Source of the DNA: Sternotherus odoratus
Taxonomy: Eukaryota; Chordata; Testudines; Kinosternidae
Length of the DNA: 64,000 bases
Assembly (NCBI GenBank): GCA_032164245.1
Contig: JAVMKO010000004.1
Coordinates: 32,961,626-33,025,625 of the forward strand
Direction: 5' to 3'
Positions 22,800 to 34,934 of this stretch are shown here, one piece after another. The translations under genes were made by a program, and so were the position numbers. The notes beneath the pieces are model-generated. The model was not told the DNA's origin. It did no database searches and saw nothing but the letters and a program-made list of their open reading frames with translations. Position 1 is the stretch's first letter, and every line of letters begins with the position of its first letter.

Positions 22800-24430
22800 A
22801 TGGATGTCTGAAAGTGGAGGACTATATCAACAACATTAAGCCAGGTGGTTCCTAGAGTGTCTCTTGTGACACACACAATGCTGGGATGCTGCCCCTGACA
22901 TGGTAGTACTGTACTAATATCATGTAATCTCCTGCACAGCAGTTGGCCCGGGTTGGGGGGAAACAGTCAACAACCCAAATATGCATGCCTGTGTAGACAA
23001 CATCTTAATGAGTATGAAGGCATGCAGTGTCCTCCGTAGATTATGGAGAGAAAACAATGTGATAGGATAGGAAAGAGTGTCCCTGGTTATGAATCAATTG
23101 TAACAAAGTGCCTGGGGTTATTCTACCAGATAGCATGTGTTAATCCTCTTCATCTTGTGGGCAGATATTGTGGGTAAGATCTGAAATGGCATGTGATGTG
23201 AAATTTACAGCTGCTGGATCCTGGTTTTGATTTGTTGTTTGAGAGCTCCGAATAAAGGGGATAACTATAATTGCTTAGCCAGGGATAGTTGCCATATCAC
23301 CAGAAGCATGTCTGGAGGATTTGCCTCCTTTTCTAGTCAATTTAAGTAGCTCTTTACCATACTAGGATAATCCTGAGGGAAAATGCTAGTAAAGGACTGT
23401 GGTAGTGGTGGTATGGATCAGTGTTTCCAGTATTAAATCCCACCCATATATATTTCTCATTTGCCCTGAAATGTGATTCCCAAATGGGGACAGTCTGGCT
23501 ATTTGCAAGGACAAAATTTGTTCATAATTTGCTGCCATGTATATTTATTGCTACCTGTTTGTTTATATAACCTTGTTTTGTGTACATAGAAGTCTAGCCC
23601 TTACTTTCTGATAACAATGTGCCTTTGAGTGGAGTTAATATAAAGCAGATTGGGGTAAATCTGTGGGAGACTGTGAATGTTAACATCAATGGAACTTGCT
23701 TTCATTCACTTGGAAGTCCCTAATGTGTTAGGCTATACAGAACTAATATTTCACATCAGAGATGACCAAATATGCATCCTTTTAGTCAAAACTATACCCA
23801 CATACACATACACACAACCCCACAGAACAATGATTCAGTGAAAGAGGCAAGGAATTAGTGAAAAATTATCCCCTCTGACAAACAGATGAGAAGAAGAACT
23901 TGTGGTTCCATAGAGCATATATTATTGCTCAAAACCCTACATTCCTCAGCTATCATTATAAAACCTTAATGTTGGAGTGCTGTTTCAAAAGATACAGTAT
24001 ACAGATGTTCAATATGGGCTCAATTTTTTCCACATAACAAAATAACACTCTCTATATTTGCTATAATCCTTGATAAAAAAGAAAACCGAAACATTCAAGG
24101 ATTGTATATCCTTAGAAAAGACGTTTTGATTATCAGTTGTTTTTCTTCATTTGCTTTGGCCTTTTCTTCCTGAATGTACACAATGGGCAGGGACAAAATC
24201 ATTCTAATTTTGAACCAATTTAAATATCGTGGGCATGAAATTTTGCCCCATATTTGTTGGGTTTAAAGGAAATGTGGGGTGTGTGTGGAAGGGAAGTATT
24301 TAAAACAGAGAGGTGAGAAAAATGGAGCTGAGTGAAAAACACTGTGAGGGGTAAAGAAATAGAAAGGAATGATAGAAATAGCTTAAAGGAAAATTCGTTT
24401 GTTTGTGTAAAAATAAATCATATAATATAA
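22800..24430. other. AT-rich non-coding DNA, no feature recognised
   Basis: No gene, LTR boundary or transposase motif is apparent. A short CA/TA-rich run lies near 23795-23820. The upstream part of the Harbinger transposon may extend into the first few hundred bases. Confidence 0.5.
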
Positions 24431-24594
24431 TTTATCACTTATCTCTACAGACCCTCTTTTTATGCTGGTTTAGCATTTGGGCAGCTTCGTCTCTGTCAAA
24501 TTTTTGGGTATCATAAACATGGGGGCTGCAGCACAATGGGAAAAAATGTCCCCCTACCAGAACCTCCATTTCCCTGCAGTGCCTCCTAACCACT

Positions 24595-24835
24595 GGAGGG
24601 CTCCATCCTCCCAGCACCTACCACCTGTCATGGATCAGTTGTTTCACAGCGTCAGAAGGTGCTGGGGAGAAGGGAGGAGGAGTGAGGGCTCAGTATGCTT
24701 GGAGGAGGGGCCAGAACTAGCTAGGGAAGAGGCAAGTCAGGGATGGGAAGAAGCGGGATGGGGTTTTGGGGGAAGGGATGGAGTTGGGGTTGGGGCCTGG
24801 GCACAGCTTGGGGTGGGGGGAGAACCCCCCCGACA
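24595..24835. repeat. Diverged MITE fragment related to 14096-14377
   Basis: The block contains 'ggatcagttgtttcacagcg' followed by 'gaaggtgctggggagaaggg' and a long purine-rich stretch ending in a G-run. This is the same order of words as in the interior of the hAT-type MITE at 14096-14377 and in the fragment at 48780-48938. Termini are not clear. Confidence 0.4.
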
Positions 24836-25257
24836 GATTAGAAACTTCTCTGTCTGTCTGTTTTGCAGCTATGCTGAGCCCCTCCAGAACTCAAACTGAT
24901 GTCAGTGGGATTGAAAGGGCTCAGTCGGCACCTTTGAAAATATGGCCCAAGATGCCCCAAATCAAACATCCAGAAAGTGAGGCATCGTAATTGGAATTGG
25001 CACTAATCCTCTTCATCTTGTGGGCAGAGCCCACAAGCACTGGCATTCTGGCAGCCCTCTGTGCAGGAGTGAGGTCAGGATCCCTATGACCCCTTCCTTT
25101 TCAAGAAGAATGTTAATAAATTGGAGAGGATTTGGAGAAGAACCACAAGAATGATTAAAGGATTAGAAAATGTGTCTTGTATAGATTGAGCTCCTTGAAC
25201 CTGTCTATTTAGCTTAACAATGAGAAGGTTAAGGGATAACTTGGTTATAGTCTGTAG

Positions 25258-25722
25258 GTATTGTGGCAGGGTGCTGGCCAAGAGTGCCTGAGCCAGCCCT
25301 GCGGGCCCTTTAAGAGGGAGCAGAAGCCTGCAAACCTCCCTTGCAGAGAAGGCTAATTAGCCACCTGGGCTGCAGAGGGCTCAGGTTTGATGAGTGGCAC
25401 CTGGCAGCCTCCTCAGGGGGATAAAAGGCCTGCCAGGAAGCAAGCCCAGTGTGGTGGGGATGGTATGGAGGGTGGAGTGCTAGTCAGAGTGGTGTTTGTA
25501 TTTGAGCTGAACTATATAGAGTTTGTAGAGCTGGAAACTGTAGAGCTATTCAGAGCTGTAAACTGCAGAGTTTTTTAGAGTTGTAAACTGAAAGGCTAAA
25601 CTGTGTAAAACTGTATATATTGGTGGTGGGGCCTGCACTGTGGATTAAAGGGCACTGTTTGAAGCAAAGAAGGGTTTCCTGCCTGTTCCTGAGAGGGGTG
25701 AGAGAGCGGTCTGTCACAGTAT
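25258..25722 (+). mobile_element. Solo LTR with 4-bp target duplication, inserted in CR1
   Basis: The element proper is 25262-25718 (457 bp), beginning TGTGGCAGGGTG and ending GGTCTGTCACA, flanked by GTAT at 25258-25261 and 25719-25722. Canonical TG...CA ends and a 4-bp duplication fit retroviral-type integration. A TATA-like motif (ggataaaagg) lies at about 25419-25428, a weak tandem repeat of 'gagctgtaaactg' words follows (25510-25600), and 'gattaaagg' at about 25643 may serve as a polyadenylation signal. No internal genes are present. Because it splits a CR1 copy, its ends can be verified against CR1 continuity. Confidence 0.85.
25419..25428 (+). promoter_or_regulatory. TATA-like box of the solo LTR
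   Basis: The motif ggataaaagg lies about 158 bp into the LTR and is followed by G-rich sequence, matching the U3 promoter position of a retroviral LTR. Activity is not implied. Confidence 0.5.
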
Positions 25723-26543
25723 CTACATGGGGAACAAGTATTTACTAGAGGGCTCTTCAATTTAGCAGAGGAAGGCATAACATGATCCAATAGCTCGAAG
25801 TTGGGCTAGACAAATTCAGACTAGAAATGGAGTCTAAATTTTTGACAGTTAGGGTTTAACCATTGGAACAATTTACCAAGGGTTGTGGTGGATTCTCCAT
25901 CACTGGCAATTTTTAAGACCAGATTGGATGTTTTTTTTTCTAAAAGATATGCTCTAGGAATTATTTTGTGGAAGCGCTATGGTTCTGTGTTATATAGCCT
26001 TGGAATCTATGAATCCCCTTCTCTTTTGTACACTAGTGCAGACTTTGTCCTTTATGTGGCTGAAGGCACTTGAGTCTATGGAGAAATAAGAGGAAACAAT
26101 TGTCCAGAATAGCCATTTAGCTTTTAGTAGGAAGAGGGCCATCCCTGTCTGTGTGATTTATAAAGATAGTCCTGTTAGCATTCCCATTGGAGTCAAGGGA
26201 CTACTTGTGAGCAGGATTTGATCCAGAACAGGATTAGCAGAAAAAAGCATTATGTTTCACCAAAAGAGATTGAGGATGATTAGAAAAGCCTTACACTGTG
26301 GTGGTAAAGAAAGCGAGGAATACTTGTAGCACCTTAGAGACTAACTAGTTTATTTCAACATAAGCTTTCATGAGCTATAGCTCACTTCATCGGATGCATA
26401 GAATGGAACAGAAGTAAAATGCATTTATACACATAGAAAGAAAAAGAAAATAAAAAAATAAAATAATTGTACATTAGCATACCAATTCTAAGAGGGCTGT
26501 TAAATGTAGATGGTCCATTATCACTAGGAGGAAGATACACCTT

Positions 26544-27064
26544 TTGAAATGGAGATCTGTTGTCAGTAAGTTTGGAAATGCAATTAATTACTGTAATGAG
26601 AGAACCAATCTGAACTTCATTAACCCAGGTACCTATCCTTGTAACAAAGCCCGATGTCAACTCTGTCCTCATATCCATTCAACTGACACCATCATAGGAC
26701 CTAATCACATCAGCCACACCATCAGAGGCTTATTCACCTGCACATCAACCAATGTGATATATGCCATTATGTGCCAGCAAGCCCCTCTGCTATGTACATT
26801 GGCCAAACTGGCCAGTCTCTACGCAAAAGAATAAATGGACACAAATCTGACATCCGGAATCATAACATTCAAAAACCAGTAGGAGAACACTTCAATTTTC
26901 CTGGCCATTCCATTAAAGATTTGATGGTTTCCGTTTTGAAACAGAAAAACTTCCAAAACAGACTCCACCAAGAAACTGAGGAACTGGAATTAATTTTCAA
27001 ATTGGACACAATAAACCAAGGGCTTAACAGAAGTTCAGATTGGTTCTCTCATTACAGTAATTAA
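26544..27064 (+). pseudogene. GIY-YIG endonuclease domain of a Penelope-like element, frameshifted
   Basis: The first frame (26544-26834) contains a cysteine-rich linker CNKARCQLC (about residues 33-41), then GLFTCTSTNVIYAIMC, where VIYAI corresponds to the first conserved motif of the family. The second frame (from 26771) continues with YIGQTGQSLRKRINGH, holding the YIG motif and the conserved Arg and His, and PVGEHF with the conserved Glu, ending near 27064 within the right inverted arm. The change of frame occurs at about 26770-26785. In intact elements this domain nicks target DNA to prime reverse transcription. Here it is broken and lacks a polymerase. Confidence 0.8.
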
Positions 27065-27229
27065 TTGCATTTCCTGAGTTACTGACAACAGATCTCCATT
27101 TCAAAAGGTGCATCTTCCTCCTAGTGATAATGGACCATCTACATTTAAAAGCCCTCTTAGAATTGGTATGCTAATGTACAATTTTTTTATTTTTTTTCTT
27201 CTTCTTTCTGTGTGTATAAATGCATTTTA

Positions 27230-27614
27230 CAGTAAACCCTCGATTTAACGGACCTCGATTTAACGGACTTCGGATGCAACGGACAAAATTTCTGAGCAAG
27301 TCTGATGCATTCCTGATCCATTTCTGGCGGGCTGGCTGCCGGCTCCCGGCTGCCGCCCGGGTCCAGGCAGCAGGCGGGCTGGCTGCCGGCTCCCGGCTGC
27401 CGCCCGGGTCCCGGCAGCGGGCGGGCTGGCTGCCGGCTCCCGGCTACCGCCCGGGTCCCAGCAGCAGGCGGGCTGCAGAGCTGTCGCCCCGACCCTGTGG
27501 CGGGCGGGCTGCTGCTCCGACAGCTCATTTTTAAAATTATTATTAAATAACGGACTTTTGGATTTAACGGACACCCCCTCGCCCGAATTAGTCCGTTAAA
27601 TGGAGGTTTTACTG
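27230..27614 (-). mobile_element. Pogo/Tigger-like MITE, copy 2, inserted in the Penelope-like element
   Basis: The element starts CAGTAAACCCTCGATTTAAC and ends GTTAAATGGAGGTTTTACTG, flanked by TA at 27228-27229 and 27615-27616. It is inverted relative to copies 1 and 3. The interior (about 27326-27500) is a minisatellite of roughly 47-bp units built on 'gctggctgccggctcccggc'. The end at 27243-27275 shows a tandem doubling of the 'cctcgatttaacgga' word, also seen in copy 1 but not in copy 3. It interrupts the right arm of the Penelope-like element. Confidence 0.88.
27326..27500. repeat. 47-bp GC-rich minisatellite in MITE copy 2
   Basis: About 3.3 near-identical units, each containing 'ggcgggctggctgccggctc' and 'ccgcccgggtcc', lie head to tail. 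The same unit in the complementary orientation forms the core of MITE copy 3 (about 37530-37815). The array explains the alanine-, glycine- and proline-rich open frames here. Confidence 0.85.
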
Positions 27615-27774
27615 TACTTCTGTTCCATTCTATGCATCCGATGAAGTGAGCTATAGCTCACAAAAGCTTATGCTGAAATAAACTAGTTAGTCTCTAAGGT
27701 GCTACAAGTATCCCTCGCTTTCTTTATGGATACAGATTAACACAGCTGCTATTCTTGAAACTGTGGTGGTAGTT

Positions 27775-27890
27775 ATTGATATAAGTATGGATTTATTGAA
27801 GTGCTTGCAGTGTGCTGCTTGCTGTGCAACATAGAAAAGAAGACAGGGTCCGTGCCCCAAGGAGTTTACAATCTCAATAGCAGACAAAAT
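27775..27890 (+). repeat. SINE-like fragment (family at 52120 and 61890)
   Basis: The words 'gacagggtccgtgccccaag' and 'gagtttacaatctcaatagc' match the family found at 52120-52234 and 61890-62010, whose units contain 'cccattgtgctaggcactgt' and 'acagtctaa'. It is an incomplete copy. Confidence 0.5.
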
Positions 27891-27894
27891 TTGG

Positions 27895-30800
27895 ACACTT
27901 GAATAACCTGGGAGATCTGAAGGGCAGTGTTTAATTTAGGGCATGATCCTGGGCCTATTGGGAGTTTTCCCCTTGTCTTTAACAGGACATAGATTCCCCT
28001 GTAGAATATCTCTTGTTTTGTTTTAATATGAGTTAGTGATAGTGTGTTTGCTGACAAGGCTTAGCATACGTAGACCTCACTGAAAGTGTTCTAAGGAGAG
28101 ATTTGAAATAAAATTGAATATGTGGGTGGCTAGTACAGGGTGGGAATTTCAAGCTTAGCGGGTAAATATAAATAAAAGTGTCTTTTGTTATTTCCTTTTC
28201 TCAACAATTCCACATAAAGCAGGGGCACAGTTAATGATGATAAAACCGAATAGTAAGTGAAAAAAGGAGCACTTCAATATAATGTTGACAACTGAAGATT
28301 AAAAAGGACAATTTAATATGAGGGTTTGCATGAAATTATTTTTCATTAAACAATCAAAGCTTGTAGTAATGCAAATGAAATCCATTTTTAGCTGTAGGAA
28401 ATTTCTACAATATCAGAGGAATAAAAAGAAAAAGTGAGAATAATATCATGATGGTAATTTCCAGTAATTATAGAAAGGCATAATTGCACAACACAAGTCC
28501 TAATCAAAGCTCAGAAGAGTACTTTGGCAATCATTAGAATTTCAGAGCTATTAGCATTTACCTTTGTCATTGGGCACCACGTAACAAGCATTATGAATTT
28601 CATGTCAATCTCTAGCATCATTTCCCAGATCAAATATCAGTTTATACCAGCTAACCACACAGATTATAAAAATCCATGTAGATAAGGTAATCTATTTTTG
28701 AAAAGAACTAGGTTTGTTCAGTGCATACACTTGGATAAGTAATTTGTCCTTGAACGTAGGTTGCTTTGGAAGGTATCAGGCTCTGTCCTGCAAGTCCTAT
28801 ATGTGCAGATCTTCCGTTGACTTCAGTTAGACTTCCACATACAGAGAGTTGACAGGATCTCGCCCTTCAGATTAGTTGTCTATTTGGATCAGGTCTTTTT
28901 TGATATTGTCTGTTTTCATCCTGAAAAACATGGAAAGACAGTTTGTGTGTAATTTTCTAGACTCAGTGTCTTTCATACTAAATTAGCATACAAATTAGGT
29001 AATAATCTAAGTGTTGTTAAAAAGGGCAGGTAACTGCTCACACTAGCTGTGTATCATACTGCCCGATTTCATATGCATTCACAATAACTGTATGCATCAG
29101 TGTATAGACAATTTAGAAAATCCGTAACTATGTATAGACAGTTTAGAAAATCGGGCCCTTTAGGTCAAATTCATAGTTGCCTAATTTGTTTATAATTCAT
29201 TGATGTATCATGATGATACACTAGCTCAAGGAGGGGGAGCTGGGTGGCTCTATTTACTACTCTGTTTATACAGAGTGGAGCTACAGCACCTTTATTTCTG
29301 TTTTATGGGTAAAGTATAGTGAGTTTTTCTGGCTTCAGATAGAAAAACTGGTCAGCTAGTTCAGCTGACCGTGCATTTAGCTTGAATTTCTAGAGCTACA
29401 GACCCGAGTAGCTCCAGACATGATTAGTCCTTGGAAATTAAATATTTGAATTGGAGAGGTGTGTGGGAAAACCAATGTAATGTGATGAGTAGGACTGAGT
29501 AGGATAGTCTTTGCCCAAATGAAGAGGACATCACTAAGATTAGTAGCTGAAAAATAACTAAAGTGCATGATTATTTCAAAAATTATTACAAACATTTTCA
29601 ATGAACAAAGTTTTATCACAGTTAGCAGAAGAAAAATCAGGTGATTTAATGTAATTTGCATACTAAACAATATTGAGGTTAAAATTATCTGTTATAAAAT
29701 AAAATGATCCATTCCATAAATCTATTTACCAAACATATATGGACCTTCGTAGTTCTTTCCAGATTCCCATATATACATTGCATCAAGTTTTAAACTTAAT
29801 ATCTCTTACTAACAGTTCATTTTTTAATAAATTCTAATATGTACTTAGTCTTCAGACATTTGTTATTAGGACTTTACAAGACAGGGGCTATCAGATAGGA
29901 AACATACTGGTTTGGAATCCATCCAATTTAAGATGCAATTTACCATGTTGGGTCTGGGAGCCTTTTCCCAATATTGGAGGTAGCTGGGATTGAATAATTT
30001 TGCCTTTTCTCAATTGATTCACTGCACTTTTCTATGCATTGTTCACAGGATTGTTTTTCTTGTAGCAACGTACTTTTTAAACACACCATGCTGACACCTT
30101 GACAGTTCATGCATTAAGTCAAACTTTATAACTACTGGCAGGCAGTTATTAGATGTATTGCACTTAATTAACTTTGCACCTAATTACAAGCAATGCTGGC
30201 CGATTACCAAGGGTATAAATATATTAGTGCCCCAACTGTCAAATCATGAAAATGGCTGTTTGAACAAATCAAGCAAAAACAATTACTGCATTGTGTGTAG
30301 TGAAATCTAGCAGAGAACACTGAGAGGGGTGAACTGTTTACTATTATGCAGGAATTTAATTCTACTCTGTGCATTTCAGATGACCCACACAACACAAGGC
30401 ATGAGAGTATTCTTATAAACACATATATACTGTTTCCTGGTTATGGAAGGGAAAATAAAAAGTATAGGATGAGAGCTGACATACTCTTAAACAACTAGAA
30501 GTAACTTTAATTAAACAACATTCCTGTGTGCCTGAAATGGCCTATGTACCTGATAACATTTTAGGATTCCAGTTGTTTGTTAAATATTTAAGATCAAATG
30601 TACTTTGCTAGATCAAACTTGGCTCAAAATTACACTTGTAACTATTGTGGACTTTTAAATTGCATGGGTCCAACTCCCATAAAGCAGGACTTGAGCTTGT
30701 ATAACTAGAAGGGTATGAAGCAGAGAATAGATTTTTAAGCTCTCATTGGACAGTCTATAAAATTTTGCCTTTGTAATACTACAGGAAGAAAATATCTAGT

Positions 30801-32280
30801 CTATCCTACAGGATAGACAAAAGGAGTACAAAATTTCTGCTTACTGAAAGGAGAAGAGGAACTTGTAGAGCTTCTCTTAATTTGGTAGGCCACTATAATT
30901 TTTTTTTAAAAGGTACATTGCCAAAATAGTCTAAGTATGATATTCCCACGTGTATCTGATTTCTATTTCATATACGTAGGTGTACATTCTCCTTTCAATA
31001 GGTACATGAACCTTCTGTTCAAAAATAACAAATGGGTGTTACACGTGTATCAAGAAGGGAATATTCCCAGTTATTTCTGTGGCAAGTCATCCAAGAGAGC
31101 TTGATTGCGGAGAAATACTGCAAATTGTAAAGTCTCACCATTTCCTTCATTGTGTGGCATTGGGATGTCTTGATAAAGAAATTTCTTTTAGATACTATTT
31201 TAAGCAGCAAAGAGGCCAGTGTAGCAGGGAATCTTTTGTAACAAAGGGAGAATTTTCATCTTCCAACAAAATTCAAACCTAATTTATTCTGCTATGCACA
31301 AGAAAACCTGAAGACAAAACAGCTGGCTGTTCTAAGACTCTCCTGTATACCTCCTTAACCAAGGCTGCTGATAGACTGCATCCTTTGCTTTGTTCACATT
31401 TAAGATCCAGGACCCAGGTCACATTGAACCAGTGTCCTATATTCCCCTCCCCACCCCCACCCCAAGTTACCAGAACTTGACTTTGCCAGAGGCAAATGTT
31501 AAAAAAACAAAGTGAGTTTTAATGAGCCACTAAATTAGTGGCTTTAGGGCTTGTCTGCTGTTTACAAGCTATGAATAAAAGGAACTGTGACTATACATGT
31601 AAACTTTTCCTATCCCAGATTAGCCATTCACTGTTGCCCACTTCTATATAGGTTGCTCTGATAACTCATGGAATAAGAAGGTGTCCCTTTAACAAAAGTT
31701 TTTGGATGCTTTTGAGATTGTGTTTCCATGGGGAAGTCAATTGACTTCTCTGTATGCAATAGTGTAAAACAAACTGGGAGATAATGTGTTTTTATATACA
31801 ACATTACCTCACTGCTGAATATAATTGCTTCGTGCATTAAGATCTTGGGTGGTCAGCAATTTTGTGCAATGTAAAATTAGGGACATAATGGCAGAGAAAA
31901 TAAACCTGAGCAAGAAAAATGTTCTGAGGGCATGATTTCAGGAAAAAAGCACTGTCATTCAACTGGGCTTTGGAAATGCTTTCTGGCTTCTTAGCCATGT
32001 CTTATTGTGGTAGTCCTGAGCTCAGCCCAAGGGAGAAGTTAACCTCCTAGTATTGACTCACAGAAAGCTCCATGCATACTTGCCTGACTGAAATTAAGAT
32101 GAATCCATAGATCTTAACCTTTCAGGTCAAGATGTATGCCATTAGCCTATAAATTGTATGGCATGGATCCAAAGTGAGCGATATAATGAAGTGTATTGCA
32201 GTAGGAAAACATGAAGTAATGTGGACTTTTGAGTCCTTTGATTATGTAAAAAATGTAATCCTAGTTTCATGATTCAGTAC
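27895..32280. other. AT-rich non-coding DNA, few repeats
   Basis: The longest quiet stretch of the window. A short dispersed-repeat fragment lies at about 28765-28865 ('gtcctgcaagtcctatatgt', ending 'gacaggatctcgccc'). At 29095-29160 the phrase 'tgtatagacaatttagaaaatc' occurs twice in tandem. No gene-like frame, splice context or element boundary was found. Confidence 0.55.
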
Positions 32281-32281
32281 A

Positions 32282-32649
32282 CTGTATCTCAGGAGTTCTC
32301 AACCTTTTTCTTTTTGAGGACCCTCCCCCTCCTACCAAACATGCTATATTAATCCCATGGTCCTCCTGTGCCACAACAACTCATTTTGAGCTTATAAAAA
32401 TCAGGACTGGCGTTAAGGGGTAGCAAGCAGTGCAATTGCCTGGGGCTCCATGCCCCAGGAACCCCCACAAAGTTAAGTTAGGCTTTGGCTTCAGCCCCTG
32501 GTGGCAGGGCTCAGGTCAGTGGGGCTTCAGCTTTCTGCCCTGTACCCCAGTGAGTCTAACACTGGCCCTGCTTGGCAGACCCCCTGAAACCTGTTTGAGG
32601 CACCCCCCCAGAGGTCCCCAAGCCCTGGTTGAGAACTACTGCTCTTTCT
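32282..32649. mobile_element. hAT-like MITE (CAGGAGTTCTCAACC termini)
   Basis: The element proper is 32290-32641. It starts CAGGAGTTCTCAACC and ends GGTTGAGAACTACTG, a clear inverted pair. Flanking octamers ctgtatct (32282-32289) and ctctttct (32642-32649) agree at 6 of 8 positions, consistent with an old hAT target duplication. There is no transposase. The interior is GC-richer and contains 'gcagggctcaggtcagtggg'. Confidence 0.8.
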
Positions 32650-33087
32650 GACAATTTGTAATAATAACTCCAGGTTTATGTAGAACTGGTTAATTTGGTT
32701 ATTAAATAAATAGACCTTGCATTTGGGCATAGTTAAGAGAGACAGATGAAACAATGACAAGTTACTGTAATAGTCTTTTAAAAAATGTAAATGTACTCCA
32801 GGTACTCAACTGCTTTTGTCATATGGGCTGCTCTTCATTTTTGTTCCCTTGCCCTATGTTTTGACTCAAGAGATAGTAGTTACAATATCTAAATGGATCA
32901 CTTTCCTAAATGTTGCTGCTTGCAATTCTGATGTAACAGAAAAATTGCATTGCACTCTGTCATGTGGAAGACCCTCTTCCAGGACTTATTTTTTCCTGTT
33001 CTCCTGAATGTAGTTGCTACTGACCATGGTAGAGGGGAAAACAGCAGGAAGTGAAGTATGGTGAAGATTTCTACCATTGGTTTAGGA

Positions 33088-33402
33088 CAGCGGGTTGGGA
33101 CCCCAAAGTAGGTCCTGACCCCTTTTTAATGGAGTTATCAGGGCTGGCATTAGACTTACTGGAGCCCAGGGCCAAAGCCTGAATCTTGCCACCTGGGGCC
33201 AAAGCTGAAGCCTGAGGGCTGGCCTCAGGTTAGAGGCACCACCGCCTGGGGCTGAAGCCCTTGGGGTTTGGCTTTTCCCCACGCCCTATCCTCACATGGA
33301 GGCAGGTCTAAGGTGGGCTCAGGCTTCGTCCCCCACTCATGGGGTTGTGTAGTAATTTTTGTTGTCAGAAGGGAGTCGTGCAATGAAGCTTGAGGACCCC
33401 TG
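33088..33402. mobile_element. hAT-like MITE, degenerate
   Basis: The segment starts CAGCGGGTTGGGACCCC and ends GAGGACCCCTG. This pairs loosely as inverted termini and is a wording I recall from turtle hAT MITEs. The interior is rich in 'ggggctgaagcc'-type words shared with the neighbouring element at 32290-32641. No convincing target duplication was found. Confidence 0.5.
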
Positions 33403-33409
33403 GATAGGA

Positions 33410-34800
33410 CTTCACAAAACTCTCTTGGAGCCCTGAAGTTTTTCCACATTCATAACATTTTCCATCATGGAAGAATGAAAAACTAAATTTGGGCTATTAG
33501 CTGTAATTATTGGGGCTCCTTGGTTATGACTTTCAAAGGCTCAACACCATAGTGTTCCATTAAAAGAGGGGCCTTTTAAGATCTAAGGAGACAATGATAT
33601 ATGTATTAAATAATTTTTGGAAGCCTGCAAAAGAAAACTGGAAACTTCAGAGATTTATGTGGAGCCCTCTGCTTAGACCTTGCTAACCCTTTTTTGTTAC
33701 TGCATGCACATACTTGATAGTTTGACTTTTTAAAATTATTTTTTCCATCTGAGCGCATTGTACTATAGGAAACTAATTGACTTTGACTCCATTGCTTCTG
33801 TTCCTAGTGGGATAATGCCAGTAATAATTCTTTTATTGATTGTTTAGAGCAATTAGTGGAAAACAAATTTCCCCACAGAACAGATAATTTAGTTCTGTTA
33901 CTGTCTAACATTCAAGCTAAACAACTTGTTATCTTAATTTTTAATAGGAAACACATTCCATCTGTCTATTATCTGAAGCAAGACAGGTTACCTCATCATT
34001 AATGTCATTGGTAATTAGCATTCTTGAGCTGCCACCATCTGCACCAGGGGTTGGCAATCTGTCAGCAGCTTAGAGTGCCAATTCTGATCGTGACTTTCTG
34101 TGCCAAACAATGGGCAGACCATATGTGATCCTGAAATTTGTAAACAGTAGTCAGCTAATGTCCGTTAACTAGCCAATTTTGTTGCATGTTTGACTACTGC
34201 CTTGAAAGGACATGAGACTTTAAACCTCCAGGGTGAGACCCACTCACTGGGTCACCAGTACTAGACCCACAATGTCACTCTCAATTAATCAGGTTTCTGG
34301 TGGTCACAGAATGGCTTTTGTTTTTGCTCTGGAAGAGGTTTGGGATTGAGTATTACTTGGAGAGACTGGGGCTTATTATCTCACATTCCATCAGCATCAC
34401 TGCAGACCAAGATAACCAGCAGATAAACTATGACATAGCTCACAAAGGCCTTGTTAATTGGATACCCTTCTTAGAGGTTGTATAGCAGAGAAACAATTTC
34501 TTATTCAGCCCCTACATTTCAGAGGATGGATTCAATTTTTCTTTTACATTGAATGAGATTTTCTTTTTAAACATGGCTTGAAAAAAGTAGTTCTGTAATC
34601 TGTAAGCACTGATCATGATGATTTATTTGATTTTTCTTTTATTCTTGATTTGAGAAAACAGGCTGGATTTGTGTATGCTTGTACTATTGACTTTTTCTGT
34701 AGAATTAAATAAACCACATAACCTGAAGACCCAGGCTAGCTAATAAAAATAGGTTCCTAAGGGACAGAAATTCCTATTTGTAGCAATGCGAAAACTTATG
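33410..34800. other. AT-rich non-coding DNA, no feature recognised
   Basis: No gene or clear element. A possible degenerate MITE end occurs at about 34046-34090 ('ccaggggttggcaatctgtc'). Confidence 0.5.
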
Positions 34801-34808
34801 TTGGGAGT

Positions 34809-34934
34809 AGGGTGATCAGACACCAAGTGTGAAAAATTGGGACGGGGGGGGGGGGGGGGGGAGAGAATAGGAGCCAATATAAGAAAACGACCCAAAAATC
34901 GGGACTGTCCCTATAAAATTGGGACATCTGGTCA
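34809..34934. mobile_element. Short MITE (AGGGTGATCAGAC termini) with G-tract
   Basis: The segment starts AGGGTGATCAGAC and ends GGGACATCTGGTCA. It contains 'acccaaaaatcgggactgtc' and 'ctataaaattgggac'. This is a widespread short element of turtles and crocodilians, as I remember it. A pure run of about 19 G lies at 34844-34861. No transposase is encoded. Confidence 0.65.

Larger units (their letters stand above)
25095..26016 (+). mobile_element. CR1 LINE 3' fragment, split by a solo LTR
   Basis: The part at 25105-25261 carries 'ggagaagaaccacaagaatg' and downstream wording of the CR1 reverse-transcriptase 3' end and tail. The sequence resumes at 25723 with 'gggttgtggtggattctcca', 'tttttaagaccagattggat' and 'gccttggaatctatgaatc', the CR1 3' untranslated end. 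The copy is 5'-truncated, as usual for CR1. The LTR at 25262-25718 interrupts it cleanly. The 3' terminus shows the short 'tctatgaat' motif typical of CR1 tails. Confidence 0.8.
26305..27761 (+). mobile_element. Penelope-like retroelement with long inverted terminal arms
   Basis: Two long arms are inverted relative to each other: 26305-26617 on the left and 27031-27726 on the right, the latter enlarged by a 385-bp MITE (27230-27614). Paired words include 'gtagcaccttagagactaac' with its complement, and 'agagaaccaatctgaact' with its complement. Between the arms is only an endonuclease remnant. Beyond the right arm a further 35 bp ('gatacagattaacacagctg') look like the true 3' end. Inverted partial copies and a C-terminal GIY-YIG endonuclease are hallmarks of Penelope-like elements. 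The reverse-transcriptase domain is missing. Confidence 0.8.

Noticed and set aside
27187..27574. About 104-113-codon frames on both strands
   Set aside because: They are caused by the 47-bp minisatellite of MITE copy 2.
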